From JAWWPG01 sp963820035 (GTDB lineage: Bacteria > Actinomycetota > Actinomycetes > Propionibacteriales > Nocardioidaceae): DNA of 64,000 nt. Below, piece by piece: positions 8,157 to 16,742 of this stretch. The stretch lies in assembly GCA_963820035.1 (NCBI GenBank), contig CAWFYK010000009.1, forward strand, positions 434,001-498,000. Direction: 5' to 3'. Positions within the stretch are counted from its first letter, which is position 1. Each line of letters begins with the position of its first letter. The notes under the pieces are model-generated. The model made no database searches. It was not told the origin of the DNA and saw only the letters and a program-made list of their open reading frames with translations. Both the position numbers and the translations under genes were made by a program.

Positions 8157-8316
8157 GAGACTCCTCGCGTGGGCGCACGAACCAGGACAACTGCGATGCT
8201 AGGTGCAGCCACCGACACGACCTTGGCCGCCGGACCGAGCCGGACAGCTGGTGCACTCAACCGATGCGACGTTACGGTCTGTCGACCGAACCGGGAAGGC
8301 CGCCGTCAACAGCCCC

Positions 8317-8390
8317 TGTGGAGTATGTCCGATCAGCTGTGGACAACCCTCGTCCAGATGTGCACAGCCTGGGTATACGACTGTGGATAA
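8317..8390. promoter_or_regulatory. Cluster of three DnaA-box-like sites upstream of dnaB
   Basis: TGTGGAGTA (8317-8325), TGTGGACAA (8338-8346) and TGTGGATAA (8382-8390) lie in one orientation. The second is the complement of the actinobacterial box TTGTCCACA and the third that of the classic box TTATCCACA. Their starts are 21 and 44 bases apart, near whole helical turns. They sit in the 291-bp gap between divergent dnaB and MATE genes; no other gene is visible there. Confidence 0.65.
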
Positions 8391-8432
8391 CGGGATGGTC
8401 GCTCACGGCGCCTACCCGCTGACCTGCGTCGA

Positions 8433-8448
8433 TAGTGTTACCGGGGTG
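8433..8448 (+). promoter_or_regulatory. Candidate -10 element for a leaderless MATE transcript
   Basis: TAGTGT (8433-8438) fits the actinobacterial TANNNT -10 pattern and ends 9 bases before GTG 8448, placing the transcript start at or just before the start codon. No convincing -35 element is visible. Confidence 0.4.
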
Positions 8449-9866
8449 TGGAGGAGAGAAAGTCGCCGGCTCCCATCGGCCCCGCCATGACGGCCAGCAG
8501 CCCTCCGCCGCCCGACCGAGCTGACCCGGGCCCCGGTCCCGACAAGCGTTGTAAGCGCCGCGCGCAGGACCGAGAGATCGCGCGACTCGCCGTCCCCGCC
8601 TTCGCGGCCCTCGTGTCGGAGCCGCTGTTCCTGTTGGCCGACGCCGCGATCGTCGGACATCTGGGGACTCCCCAGCTCGCCGCCCTCGGCATCGCGGGGA
8701 CCGTCGTGCAGACCGCCGTTGGCCTCTTCGTCTTCCTCGCTTATGGCACCACGTCGACGGTCGCCCGAAGGCTCGGGGCCGGTCAGCGCGGGGGCGCCCT
8801 CGTCGCCGGCCTCGACGGCGTCTGGCTCGCCGCGGTGATCGGCCTGGCAGCCGGTACGGCGGGATGGCTGGCCAGCCCGACCATCGTCCGGGCGTTCTCA
8901 TCGGACGCCGACGTGCGCGACTATGCCGACACCTACCTGCGGATCGCCTCGTTCGGCATCCCCGCCCTGCTGGTGATGCTCGCTGCCACGGGAGTGCTGC
9001 GCGGGCTCCAGGACACCCGGACGCCGCTGGTCGTCGCGGTGGCGGCGAACCTGGCCAACATCGCCCTCAACCTGACGTTCGTCTACGGCTTCGGCTGGGG
9101 GATCGCCGGCTCGGCCATCGGCACCTTGGTCGCCCAGTGGCTGGCGGTGGTCGCCCTGCTCACGGTGGTTTGCCGCGTCGCCGTCCGGTACGCCGTGCGG
9201 CTCGGCCCGCGGTGGAGCGGAATCCGGGGTGCCTTGGTCGTCGGAGTCCCCCTGCTGGTCCGGACGGTCAGCCTACGGGCCGCTCTCCTGCTGACGACCT
9301 ACGTGGCCGCTTCGATCTCCACACCGGCCATCGCCGCCAACCAGGTCGCCTTCACGATCTGGGCGACTCTGGCGTTCGCGCTCGATGCGATCGCGATCGC
9401 CGGACAGGCGCTGACCGGCCGGCTGCTGGGGGCGGGCGACCCGGGTGCCGTTCGCGCGGCGACTCGCCGGATGATGCAGTGGGGTCTCGTGGCCGGGATC
9501 GGGCTGGGCATCCTGGTCGCGGTCACCGAACCTGTCGTCGTCACGCTGTTCACATCCGACGCGGAGGTGCGGGCACTGCTCGGCACCGTGCTGCTCGTGA
9601 TCGCCCTGCACCAGCCCGTCTCAGGGCTGGTGTTCGTGCTCGACGGGGTGCTGATCGGCGCCGGCGACGGTCGCTACCTGGCCGTCGCGGGACTGGCCAC
9701 CCTCGGGCTCTTCACCCCGCTCGCCCTCGCCGTCCTGTGGCTCGGCGGCGGGCTCGGCTGGCTGTGGGCCGCGTTCAGCGTCTTCATGCTGGCTCGGCTG
9801 GTCACCTTGGCATGGCGGGAACGCAGCGACAGGTGGCTCCGGCTCGGAGCCACCCGGCTGACCTGA
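8448..9866 (+). CDS. MATE-family multidrug/metabolite exporter
   Basis: Predicted 472 residues with about twelve membrane helices in two similar halves, as in DinF-type MATE antiporters that export organic cations using Na+ or H+. Typical stretches are L-A-V-P-A-F-A-A-L-V-S-E-P-L-F-L-L-A-D near the N-terminus and G-V-L-R-G-L-Q-D-T-R-T-P-L about one third of the way through. GTG 8448 follows a -10-like element at leaderless spacing; ATG 8487 is an alternative start. It converges with rplI with 7 bases between stops. The substrate is unknown. Confidence 0.88.
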   Translation: MEERKSPAPIGPAMTASSPPPPDRADPGPGPDKRCKRRAQDREIARLAVPAFAALVSEPLFLLADAAIVGHLGTPQLAALGIAGTVVQTAVGLFVFLAYGTTSTVARRLGAGQRGGALVAGLDGVWLAAVIGLAAGTAGWLASPTIVRAFSSDADVRDYADTYLRIASFGIPALLVMLAATGVLRGLQDTRTPLVVAVAANLANIALNLTFVYGFGWGIAGSAIGTLVAQWLAVVALLTVVCRVAVRYAVRLGPRWSGIRGALVVGVPLLVRTVSLRAALLLTTYVAASISTPAIAANQVAFTIWATLAFALDAIAIAGQALTGRLLGAGDPGAVRAATRRMMQWGLVAGIGLGILVAVTEPVVVTLFTSDAEVRALLGTVLLVIALHQPVSGLVFVLDGVLIGAGDGRYLAVAGLATLGLFTPLALAVLWLGGGLGWLWAAFSVFMLARLVTLAWRERSDRWLRLGATRLT

Positions 9867-9873
9867 CCAACGG

Positions 9874-10320
9874 TCAGGAGGCGACGACCTCGAGGTTGAG
9901 CGTCGCCGTCACCTCGTCGTGGACCTTGACCTTCACCTGATGGCTGCCCACCGACTTGATCGGGTTCCCCACCTCGATTCGGCGCTTGTCGATGTCGGGA
10001 CCGCCGGCCTGCTTGACGGCGTCGAGGATGTCGGCCACCGTGACGGCGCCGAACAACCGGCCGGATGAGCCGGCCTGCGACGACACCGTCACGCTGAGCG
10101 ACTCGAGCTGGGTCTTGATCTCGTCGGCGTGGCCGGCGTCGCGCACTTCTCGCACCGAGCGAGCCTTCTTGATCGAGTCGATCTGCTTCTGGGCGCCCCG
10201 GGTCCACCCGATCGCCAGGCCCCGCGGCATGAGGTAGTTGCGGCCATAGCCGTCCTTGACCTCCACCACGTCACCCGGCGCACCGAGGTTCGAGACTTCC
10301 TGCGTCAGGATGAGCTTCAT
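9874..10320 (-). CDS. rplI: 50S ribosomal protein L9
   Basis: Predicted 148 residues, normal length. It begins M-K-L-I-L-T-Q-E-V-S-N-L-G-A-P-G-D-V-V-E-V-K, the conserved L9 N-terminal rRNA-binding domain; a long connecting helix and C-terminal domain follow. It is the last gene of the rpsF-ssb-rpsR-rplI cluster and is separated from rpsR by 14 bases. Confidence 0.98.
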   Translation of the reverse strand: MKLILTQEVSNLGAPGDVVEVKDGYGRNYLMPRGLAIGWTRGAQKQIDSIKKARSVREVRDAGHADEIKTQLESLSVTVSSQAGSSGRLFGAVTVADILDAVKQAGGPDIDKRRIEVGNPIKSVGSHQVKVKVHDEVTATLNLEVVAS

Positions 10321-10334
10321 CGTCGTCTCTTCTC

Positions 10335-10571
10335 TCAGCGCGCGGTGGAGGTGTAGGGCAGCAGCGCCATCTCACGGGCGTTCTTGATCGCCATCGCGAC
10401 GTCGCGCTGGTGCTGGGTGCAGTTGCCGGTCACCCGGCGAGCCCTGATCTTCCCGCGGTCGGAGATGAACTTGCGCAGCAGTGCCGTGTCCTTGTAGTCG
10501 ACGTAGGTCGCCTTGTCCTTGCAGAATGCGCAGACTTTCTTCTTCGGTTTACGGACGATCGGTTTGGCCAT
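10335..10571 (-). CDS. rpsR: 30S ribosomal protein S18
   Basis: Predicted 78 residues. It contains V-C-A-F-C-K and a later C (N-C-T-Q-H-Q-R), the cysteine-bearing form able to bind zinc, and the S18 core D-T-A-L-L-R-K-F-I-S-D-R-G-K-I. S18 partners with S6 on the small subunit. Actinobacteria often carry a second, zinc-independent S18 elsewhere; none is seen here. Confidence 0.97.
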   Translation of the reverse strand: MAKPIVRKPKKKVCAFCKDKATYVDYKDTALLRKFISDRGKIRARRVTGNCTQHQRDVAMAIKNAREMALLPYTSTAR

Positions 10572-10635
10572 TGTGGTGCTCCTCTTTCATCGAGCCCGGC
10601 GAAGCCGGAATGGTCTGGTCAGGGGATGGTGACGG

Positions 10636-11148
10636 TCAGAACGGCGGTTCGTCTGACCCGCCGGCCGGTGCGGCCCAGGGGTCGTTGCCCCCGGCCTGCT
10701 GGTTGCCGGCCGCCGGTGCCGCGGTCGCCCACGGGTCGTTCCCGGCGGACATGTCGGACGAGCTGCCGCCTGACGTGCCCGAACGGCTGGTCTTGGTCGT
10801 CTTGGCGGTGGCGTATTTCAACGAGGGGCCGACCTCGTCGACGTCGAGCTCGAAGACGGTGCGCTTCTCGCCCTCGCGGGTCTCGTAGGAACGCTGGCGA
10901 AGTCGCCCTTGGACGATGACCCGGGTGCCGCGGTGCAGCGACTCGGCAACGTTCTCCGCCGCCTGCCGCCAGATCGAGCAGCGCAGGAACAGCGCGTCGC
11001 CGTCCTTCCACTCGTTGGTGTTCTTGTCGAAGAACCGCGGCGTGGATGCCACGGTGAAGTTGGCGACAGCAGCCCCCGAGGGGGTGAATCGCAGGTCGGG
11101 GTCGTCGGTCAGGTTTCCGACGACGGTGATCGTGGTCTCGCCCGCCAT
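10636..11148 (-). CDS. ssb: Single-stranded DNA-binding protein
   Basis: Predicted 170 residues. The OB fold runs over residues 1 to about 112 (T-T-I-T-V-V-G-N-L-T-D-D-P-D-L-R-F near the start; R-V-I-V-Q-G-R-L-R-Q-R-S-Y). A Gly/Ala/Pro-rich linker containing two N-D-P-W-A repeats leads to the acidic tip D-E-P-P-F, which recruits replication and repair partners. It lies between rpsF and rpsR, the standard position for the principal replicative SSB. Confidence 0.97.
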   Translation of the reverse strand: MAGETTITVVGNLTDDPDLRFTPSGAAVANFTVASTPRFFDKNTNEWKDGDALFLRCSIWRQAAENVAESLHRGTRVIVQGRLRQRSYETREGEKRTVFELDVDEVGPSLKYATAKTTKTSRSGTSGGSSSDMSAGNDPWATAAPAAGNQQAGGNDPWAAPAGGSDEPPF

Positions 11149-11240
11149 GAGCAGCCTCCCAGTTCAGGTCAGTTCTGTGAACGACCGGACCGATCCGATC
11201 GAGCGCCGGCGCTCTCGCGTCGCACCAGCACGGGTATGGG

Positions 11241-11540
11241 TCAGTGCACCTCGGGTCGAAGGACCTTCGTCCGCATGACCGACTCGTTGAGTCCGAGCTG
11301 ACGGTCGAGCTCCTTGACCGTAGCGGGCTCAGCCGACAGCGTGACGACGGCGTAGATGCCCTCGGTCTTCTTGTTCACCTCGTAGGCCAGCCGGCGGCGG
11401 CCCCAGACATCGACGGACTCGACGCTGCCACCGTCCTGTCGGACGACGTTGAGGTAGGTCTCGAGGGACGGCTCAACCGTGCGCTCCTCGAGATCGGGGT
11501 CGAGGATCACCATGAGCTCATAGCTACGCATGCGCGACAT
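11241..11540 (-). CDS. rpsF: 30S ribosomal protein S6
   Basis: Predicted 99 residues from ATG 11540, or 96 from ATG 11531 (M-R-S-Y-E-L-M-V-I-L-D-P), which matches the usual S6 N-terminus. The AGGAGG ribosome-binding site (11549-11544) is 3 bases from the first ATG and 12 from the second, so the start is unsettled. The protein ends V-L-R-P-E-V-H with the conserved N-E-S-V-M-R-T-K. It heads the rpsF-ssb-rpsR-rplI cluster and has a structured leader. Confidence 0.97.
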   Translation of the reverse strand: MSRMRSYELMVILDPDLEERTVEPSLETYLNVVRQDGGSVESVDVWGRRRLAYEVNKKTEGIYAVVTLSAEPATVKELDRQLGLNESVMRTKVLRPEVH

Positions 11541-11543
11541 CCA

Positions 11544-11586
11544 CCTCCTGTGGACTCTGCGGTCACGGTCTTTCCGTGACAGGAGG
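11544..11586 (-). promoter_or_regulatory. rpsF leader that can pair with its own ribosome-binding site
   Basis: In the minus-strand RNA, CCTCCTGT (11586-11579) is complementary to ACAGGAGG (11551-11544), which contains the AGGAGG of rpsF. A competing inner hairpin pairs GTCACGG (11580-11574) with CCGTGAC (11568-11562) and is followed by an unpaired CCG. This resembles the S6:S18-binding leader known upstream of rpsF in many bacteria; the identification is inferred from position and form. Confidence 0.5.
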
Positions 11587-11723
11587 TCACACCCTGCTGC
11601 GGGTCGCCTTGCGGCCCGCGGCGTCTTCCGGGTGCTGGTGCGACCCAGCGTCTGGCTGGGACGGCACCGGCAAGATTAGCAGCGGACCGGCATCCCTCCG
11701 AAATCGTCGTCCACAGGCCTCGG

Positions 11724-14270
11724 CTACTCCGTTGCGATCGCGTCCAGCACGTTCAGCCGGGACGCCCGGCGCGCTGGGAGCGCAGCGGCGAGGACGCCGA
11801 TCAACGCGGCGACAAGCACGAAGACGACCAGCTGCACATAGGGAACCGACAGCACCTCGAGACCCTGGTCGCTGAGCGCCTTGACCATGGAGATGCCGAA
11901 CGCGATGCCGATCACAACCCCGAGCACGGCGCCGAGCACGGCGATGGCGATGGACTCGAGCCGCACCATCCTGCGCAGCTGCCTCCGACTGAGCCCGATG
12001 GCCCGGAGCAGGCCGACCTCCCGGGTCCGCTCGATCACCGACAGGGCGAGCGTGTTCACGATCCCGAGCGAGGCGATGATGATGGAGAACGCCAGCAGCG
12101 CATAGATCATGTAAAGGAACTGATCGATCTGCTTGCTCTGGGTGTCGGCGAAGCCCGACTGGTCCTGGAGTGAGATCGTCGGCAGGTCCTTCGTGATCGG
12201 GTCCACCTGGTCGTGCAGCGTCGTTGCCGAGACGCCCGGCTTCGGCGTGATGAACAGCAACGAGTCCTGCGGCTTCAAGGCGCCCTTGGCGAGGGCGTTG
12301 AGAGTGATCAGGTAGTTCGCCGGCACGGCTGCCGACGAGGTGAAGATGCCGGCGACCTTCAGCTGCTGGGTCCCACCCTGGAGCTTGAGCTTGATGGGGT
12401 CGCCGACGTGGTAGCCCTTCGAGCTCGCCGTGGTCTTGTCAACCAGGATCGTGTGGTCGCTGAGATCCGCGACCGACCCGGCCTGCACCGGCAGGTCGAG
12501 CACCTGAGGCAGCTGCTTCGGGTCGGCGGCGCCCAGGAACACCTGGCTGCCGTCGATCTCACCGTTGGCCGAGCGGAACTCGGCGACCGTCTGGACGCCG
12601 GGCTGCTTGCGGATCTGCTTGGCAATGGTCGGCGAGAACGGCGACCCGACCGCGTTGGACACCACGAAGTCGGCCGTCAAGGTGTCGTGGACCGCCTTGT
12701 CGGTGCTCGCCTTGGCGGACTGGCCGAAGATCGACATCGTCGCTACCAGGGCGAGACCGATCATCAAGGCGCTCGCCGTGGCCGCCGTACGGCGTGGGTT
12801 GCGCAACGTGTTCTCCGTCGCCAGCCGTCCCACCGGGCCGAAGAGACCGCGGTATATCCACCCGAGACCGACGAGAACCGGTCGGCCGATGACGGCACTC
12901 ATCAGGGCGAACCCGATGAGGATCGCCAGCGCGCCGAGCCCGATGCCCAGCAGGCCGGTCCCACCGGAGCCGAGGAAGCCGAGCACGGCCGCCACGGCGC
13001 CGACGACCATCACCAGCAGGCCGACCACCGTCCGACGGTGCAGCGACCCCTCGGGAAGCGAGACCTCGTCACGCATGGCGGCGACCGGCGAGATCTTGCC
13101 GGCCCGTCGAGCCGGCAGGTACGCCGCGACCATCGTCGTGATCATGCCGGCCAGATAGGCGGCGATCACCGTCCGCGGCGCGACCGGCATCGGGACACCC
13201 GTGAGGTCGAGCCCGATCTTGCCGAAGATCCACCTGAGCGCCATCGCCAGCAGGTAGCCGACGCCGACACCCACCGTCGTGCCCACGAGGCCGACGACGA
13301 ACGCCTCCATCAGCACGGAACGGTTCACCTGTCGCTTGGAGGCACCCATCGCGCGCAACAGGGCGAGCTCACGACTTCGCTGCGCGACGAGGATGGAGAA
13401 GGTGTTGATGATCAGGAAGATCCCCACCACCAGCGAGATCGCGGCGAACGTGAGCAGGAAGATGTTGAGGAAGCTGAGGATCTGGTTGATCGCCTTCTCG
13501 CCCTCGGCCGCGACCTTGTCGCCCGTGCGGGCCTGCAGCCCTTGGGGTAAGAGCTTCTGCGCCTCCGACGCCAGCTTCTCCTGAGAGACTCCCGGCTTGG
13601 CGGTCAGCGAGACTCCCGTGTAGACGTCCTTTCCGTGGAAGTAGAGCTGCTGGATGGCCCGTTGGCCGTAGAGCGTGAGGGTGGCCCCTCCTGCGTTTCC
13701 GGTCTGCCCGAAGTGGAAGATGCCGCTCAGGCGGACGGTCGTTTTGGGCTTCGGACCCGGCGTCACGAGAGTGACCTTGTCGCCGACGTGGTAGCCGGCC
13801 TTGTCGGCCGTCTGCTGGTCGAGCGCGATCTGGTGGATGCCGCGTGGCGGTTTGCCGTCCGTGATGGTGACGATCCGGTTGCCGGTGATGGCCCGACTGT
13901 TGCCGTAGTCGAAGGCGAGACCCGGAGCGCCGCCACCGCTGACCACCTTGTCGTTCTTGTCCAGCACGTAGACGCCCTGCACCTGGTTGCCGGGGTTCAC
14001 CGCCGCGGCGTCGTTGAGAGTGCGGAGCTTGGCCACGATGTCGGCCGAGATGGTCCGCGAGTCCGGACCCGAGGTGAAGTCACCCGCGCCGCGCGGGGCG
14101 ACCTCCACGTCGGCGGTGGAGCCCTTGATGATGCCGGTGAAGGCGTCCTTGATCGTGTCGGTGAGGATGAACGACCCTGCCACGAAGGCCACGCCGAGGA
14201 CGATCGCGAAGCCGCTCAGGAGCAGCCGCACCTTTCGTGCGAAGAGGTTGCTCCATGTGACCTTCCACAT
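11724..14270 (-). CDS. ABC transporter permease, FtsX/MacB type
   Basis: Predicted 848 residues. An N-terminal membrane helix (about 15-37) is followed by a large extracytoplasmic MacB_PCD-like domain, FtsX core helices (about 265-385, with R-S-R-E-L-A-L-L-R-A-M-G-A-S), a central helix cluster, a second periplasmic-type domain, and a second FtsX core at the C-terminus (R-T-R-E-V-G-L-L-R-A-I-G-L-S). This two-half architecture is typical of actinobacterial exporters that use membrane-bending strokes to move lipids, peptides or antibiotics. The ATPase gene directly upstream completes the transporter. Confidence 0.88.
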   Translation of the reverse strand: MWKVTWSNLFARKVRLLLSGFAIVLGVAFVAGSFILTDTIKDAFTGIIKGSTADVEVAPRGAGDFTSGPDSRTISADIVAKLRTLNDAAAVNPGNQVQGVYVLDKNDKVVSGGGAPGLAFDYGNSRAITGNRIVTITDGKPPRGIHQIALDQQTADKAGYHVGDKVTLVTPGPKPKTTVRLSGIFHFGQTGNAGGATLTLYGQRAIQQLYFHGKDVYTGVSLTAKPGVSQEKLASEAQKLLPQGLQARTGDKVAAEGEKAINQILSFLNIFLLTFAAISLVVGIFLIINTFSILVAQRSRELALLRAMGASKRQVNRSVLMEAFVVGLVGTTVGVGVGYLLAMALRWIFGKIGLDLTGVPMPVAPRTVIAAYLAGMITTMVAAYLPARRAGKISPVAAMRDEVSLPEGSLHRRTVVGLLVMVVGAVAAVLGFLGSGGTGLLGIGLGALAILIGFALMSAVIGRPVLVGLGWIYRGLFGPVGRLATENTLRNPRRTAATASALMIGLALVATMSIFGQSAKASTDKAVHDTLTADFVVSNAVGSPFSPTIAKQIRKQPGVQTVAEFRSANGEIDGSQVFLGAADPKQLPQVLDLPVQAGSVADLSDHTILVDKTTASSKGYHVGDPIKLKLQGGTQQLKVAGIFTSSAAVPANYLITLNALAKGALKPQDSLLFITPKPGVSATTLHDQVDPITKDLPTISLQDQSGFADTQSKQIDQFLYMIYALLAFSIIIASLGIVNTLALSVIERTREVGLLRAIGLSRRQLRRMVRLESIAIAVLGAVLGVVIGIAFGISMVKALSDQGLEVLSVPYVQLVVFVLVAALIGVLAAALPARRASRLNVLDAIATE

Positions 14271-14274
14271 CGGC

Positions 14275-15069
14275 TCAGCCCTCCACGCCGGCAGCGACCG
14301 TCGGACGCGTCGACAGCTGCTTCATCTTCTCCAGCACCCGGTCGGCCGTCGGCCGCCGTAGTTCGTCGACGACGAGGCCGTCGGCGAGGAAGATCACCCG
14401 GTCGGTGTAGGACGCGGCGAGCGGGTCGTGCGTGACCATCACCATCGTCTGGTCATAGTCGTCGACGCTCTTGCGAAGGAAGTCGAGGATCCCGGCCCCG
14501 GAAGCCGAGTCGAGGTTCCCGGTCGGCTCGTCCGCGAACACGATCTCTGGCTTCGAGACCAGCGCACGTGCACACGCCACCCGCTGCTGCTGACCACCCG
14601 ACATCTCGCTGGGCCGGTGCTTCAGCCGCGACCCGAGGTCGACCGTCCTGATGATCGTGTCGAACCATTCCTGGTCAGGCTTGCGACCGGCGATCGACAG
14701 CGGAAGCAGGATGTTCTCCTGCGCGGAGAGGGTGGGAACCAGGTTGTAGGCCTGGAAGATGAACCCGATCTTGTCGCGCCGCAGCATCGTCAGGTCCTTG
14801 TCGTTGAGCGTGGCGAGCTCCTGGTCGCCGAGAAAGACCTCGCCGGAGGTCGGGTTGTCGAGGGCTGCCATGCAGTGCATGAGCGTGGACTTGCCCGACC
14901 CCGAAGGCCCCATCACGGCGGTGAACTCGGCCGCGGCGAAGTCGACCGTGACGCCGTCGAGGGCGGCGATGGATGCGGAGCCCTCGCCGTAGAGCTTGCG
15001 CAGCTCGATGGCTCGGGCAGCCACCTGCGGACCGGTGGGATCGACGGGAGTCACGGGAGCGTCGGACAT
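14275..15069 (-). CDS. ABC transporter ATP-binding protein (LolD/MacB class)
   Basis: Predicted 264 residues. Walker A G-P-S-G-S-G-K-S-T at residues 54-62, Q-loop in F-I-F-Q-A-Y-N-L-V, signature M-S-G-G-Q-Q-Q-R and Walker B I-V-F-A-D-E-P-T-G-N-L-D are all intact. It powers the FtsX-type permease whose ATG lies 4 bases after its stop. An N-terminal extension of about 18 residues and a C-terminal tail of about 20 flank the domain. The class exports antimicrobial peptides or envelope lipids; the substrate is not evident. Confidence 0.92.
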   Translation of the reverse strand: MSDAPVTPVDPTGPQVAARAIELRKLYGEGSASIAALDGVTVDFAAAEFTAVMGPSGSGKSTLMHCMAALDNPTSGEVFLGDQELATLNDKDLTMLRRDKIGFIFQAYNLVPTLSAQENILLPLSIAGRKPDQEWFDTIIRTVDLGSRLKHRPSEMSGGQQQRVACARALVSKPEIVFADEPTGNLDSASGAGILDFLRKSVDDYDQTMVMVTHDPLAASYTDRVIFLADGLVVDELRRPTADRVLEKMKQLSTRPTVAAGVEG

Positions 15070-15258
15070 GCTTCCTCAGTTCTGTCGGAACGTGCGATTC
15101 TGATGTGCCTGCGGCCGTCGTAGCGGCTCCGAGGTTCACGCTACGCACCCGATGACCCCTCGCGCGATGTGCTTTGCACGCGACTCGACCGTGACATCTG
15201 TCATAACGTCGCAGAAACGTCGATGCGCCGGAGACCTCCGACAGCGGAGACTGTTGCC

Positions 15259-15912
15259 GTGCGCCTCTACCTCTCGTCCTTCCGGATCGGTGACCGGTCG
15301 GATCTGCTCGTCGACCTGGTACGACGCCCGGGCGGCTCTCCGACGGTCGCCGTCATCGCCAACTCGATCGACGAGGGTCCCGCGGCGCGACGGGCGGCCG
15401 AGGTGGGCAACGAGCTGGCCGCACTCCGCTCACTCGGCCTCGACCCCCAGGAGCTCGACCTCCGCGACTACTCCTCCGCCGAGTCGCTCGCCGCCGAGCT
15501 GGTGCGCTACGCAGCGGTCTGGGTGCGCGGCGGCAATGCCTTCGTCCTGCGCCTGGCGATGAGGCGCAGCGGAGCCGACGTCCTGCTGCCGCGGCTTCTC
15601 GCCGACGACGCGCTCGTCTATGCCGGCTACAGTGCGGGCCCGTGCGTGCTCGCACCGAGCCTGGTGGGGCTCGAGGGCTGTGACGACCCCGACGCCGTAC
15701 GACGGGTCTACGGTGCGGAGCCGGTCTGGGAGGGGCTCGGCGTCCTCGACAGGCCCTTCGTCCCCCACCTCGACTCACCGGGACACCCGGAGACCGAGCT
15801 GGTCGCTGAGGTCGCGGCCCGCTACCGACGCGAGCGGGTCCCGTTCTGGGCCCTGCACGACGGCCAGGTCCTCGTGGTCGACGGGGATCCGGCCAGCGCC
15901 GTGCTGGTCTGA
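15259..15912 (+). CDS. Peptidase E-like (S51 family) hydrolase
   Basis: Predicted 217 residues from GTG 15259, with CGGAGA (15245-15250) 8 bases upstream; the frame is open back to 15169, but upstream residues look non-coding. The class-I-glutaminase-like fold is indicated by R-G-G-N-A-F-V-L-R, the nucleophile elbow G-Y-S-A-G with its catalytic Ser, and a later F-V-P-H-L-D-S-P-G-H supplying His. S51 enzymes cleave Asp-Xaa dipeptides or cyanophycin-derived peptides. Specificity cannot be set from the sequence. Confidence 0.75.
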   Translation: MRLYLSSFRIGDRSDLLVDLVRRPGGSPTVAVIANSIDEGPAARRAAEVGNELAALRSLGLDPQELDLRDYSSAESLAAELVRYAAVWVRGGNAFVLRLAMRRSGADVLLPRLLADDALVYAGYSAGPCVLAPSLVGLEGCDDPDAVRRVYGAEPVWEGLGVLDRPFVPHLDSPGHPETELVAEVAARYRRERVPFWALHDGQVLVVDGDPASAVLV

Positions 15913-15941
15913 CTGTCCCCGGCTCGCCTTAGAGTGGGCGT

Positions 15942-16742
15942 ATGAGCGAGCTCATCATCGGAGGCCATGTCGACCAGACCGATCCCATCGCCGAGGCGCA
16001 GATCCGCAAGGCGTCCCTGTCGCAGTTCTTCCTCGGGGACCCCCAGGGGTGGAAGGCCCCCGTCGTCGCCTTCGAGGGCGGAGCCGCCGCCCTGCGAGCT
16101 GCCGCCGAGTCCGCCGGGGTCGATCTCTACGTCCACTCGCCCTATGTGCTCAACGTCGCCACGACGAACAACCGGATCCGGATCCCCAGCCGCAAGCTGC
16201 TCCAGCAGACCATGACCCTGGCCGCCGAGGTCGGCGCCAAGGGGGTCATCGTGCATGGCGGTCACGTGCTCAAGAACGACGACCCGGAGACCGGTTTCGA
16301 CAACTGGCGCAAGTGCATCGACGGGCTCGACATGCCGGTGCCGCTGCTGATCGAGAACACCGCCGGCGGTGACAATGCGATGGCTCGCCGGCTGGAGCGC
16401 ATCGCTCGCATGTGGGACGCCATCGGGGACGCGTCCGGCGGGGACACCGTCGGGTTCTGTCTCGACACCTGCCACGCCCATGCCGGCGGCGAGGAGCTTC
16501 CCACGATCGTCGACCGGGTGCTCGCCATCACCGGTCGCATCGACCTCGTGCACGCTAATGACTCACGCGACATGTTCGACTCGGGCGCCGACCGGCACGC
16601 CAACTTCGGGGAGGGCCATATCGCTTCCGACGACATCGCGGAGGTCGTCCGCGCCGCGGCAGCGCCGGTGGTCTGCGAGACGCCTGGTGGGGCTGAGGGC
16701 CAGGGGCACGACATCGCCTGGTTGCGCGACCACGTCACGTGA
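15942..16742 (+). CDS. nfo: Endonuclease IV-like AP endonuclease
   Basis: Predicted 266 residues, a TIM-barrel repair enzyme that incises DNA 5' of abasic sites using a three-metal centre. Metal ligands can be traced: V-H-S-P-Y, V-H-G-G-H, L-I-E-N-T, C-L-D-T-C-H-A-H-A-G, L-V-H-A-N-D-S, D-R-H-A-N-F-G-E-G-H and C-E-T-P-G-G, in the Nfo order. The TGA overlaps the GTG of the next gene (GTGA at 16739-16742). No damage-inducible operator was recognised. Confidence 0.92.
   Translation: MSELIIGGHVDQTDPIAEAQIRKASLSQFFLGDPQGWKAPVVAFEGGAAALRAAAESAGVDLYVHSPYVLNVATTNNRIRIPSRKLLQQTMTLAAEVGAKGVIVHGGHVLKNDDPETGFDNWRKCIDGLDMPVPLLIENTAGGDNAMARRLERIARMWDAIGDASGGDTVGFCLDTCHAHAGGEELPTIVDRVLAITGRIDLVHANDSRDMFDSGADRHANFGEGHIASDDIAEVVRAAAAPVVCETPGGAEGQGHDIAWLRDHVT

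Noticed and set aside
12213..13550. Plus-strand frame of 445 codons inside the ABC permease
   Set aside because: The minus-strand permease has complete FtsX domains; the plus frame is His/Asp/Arg-rich without structure.
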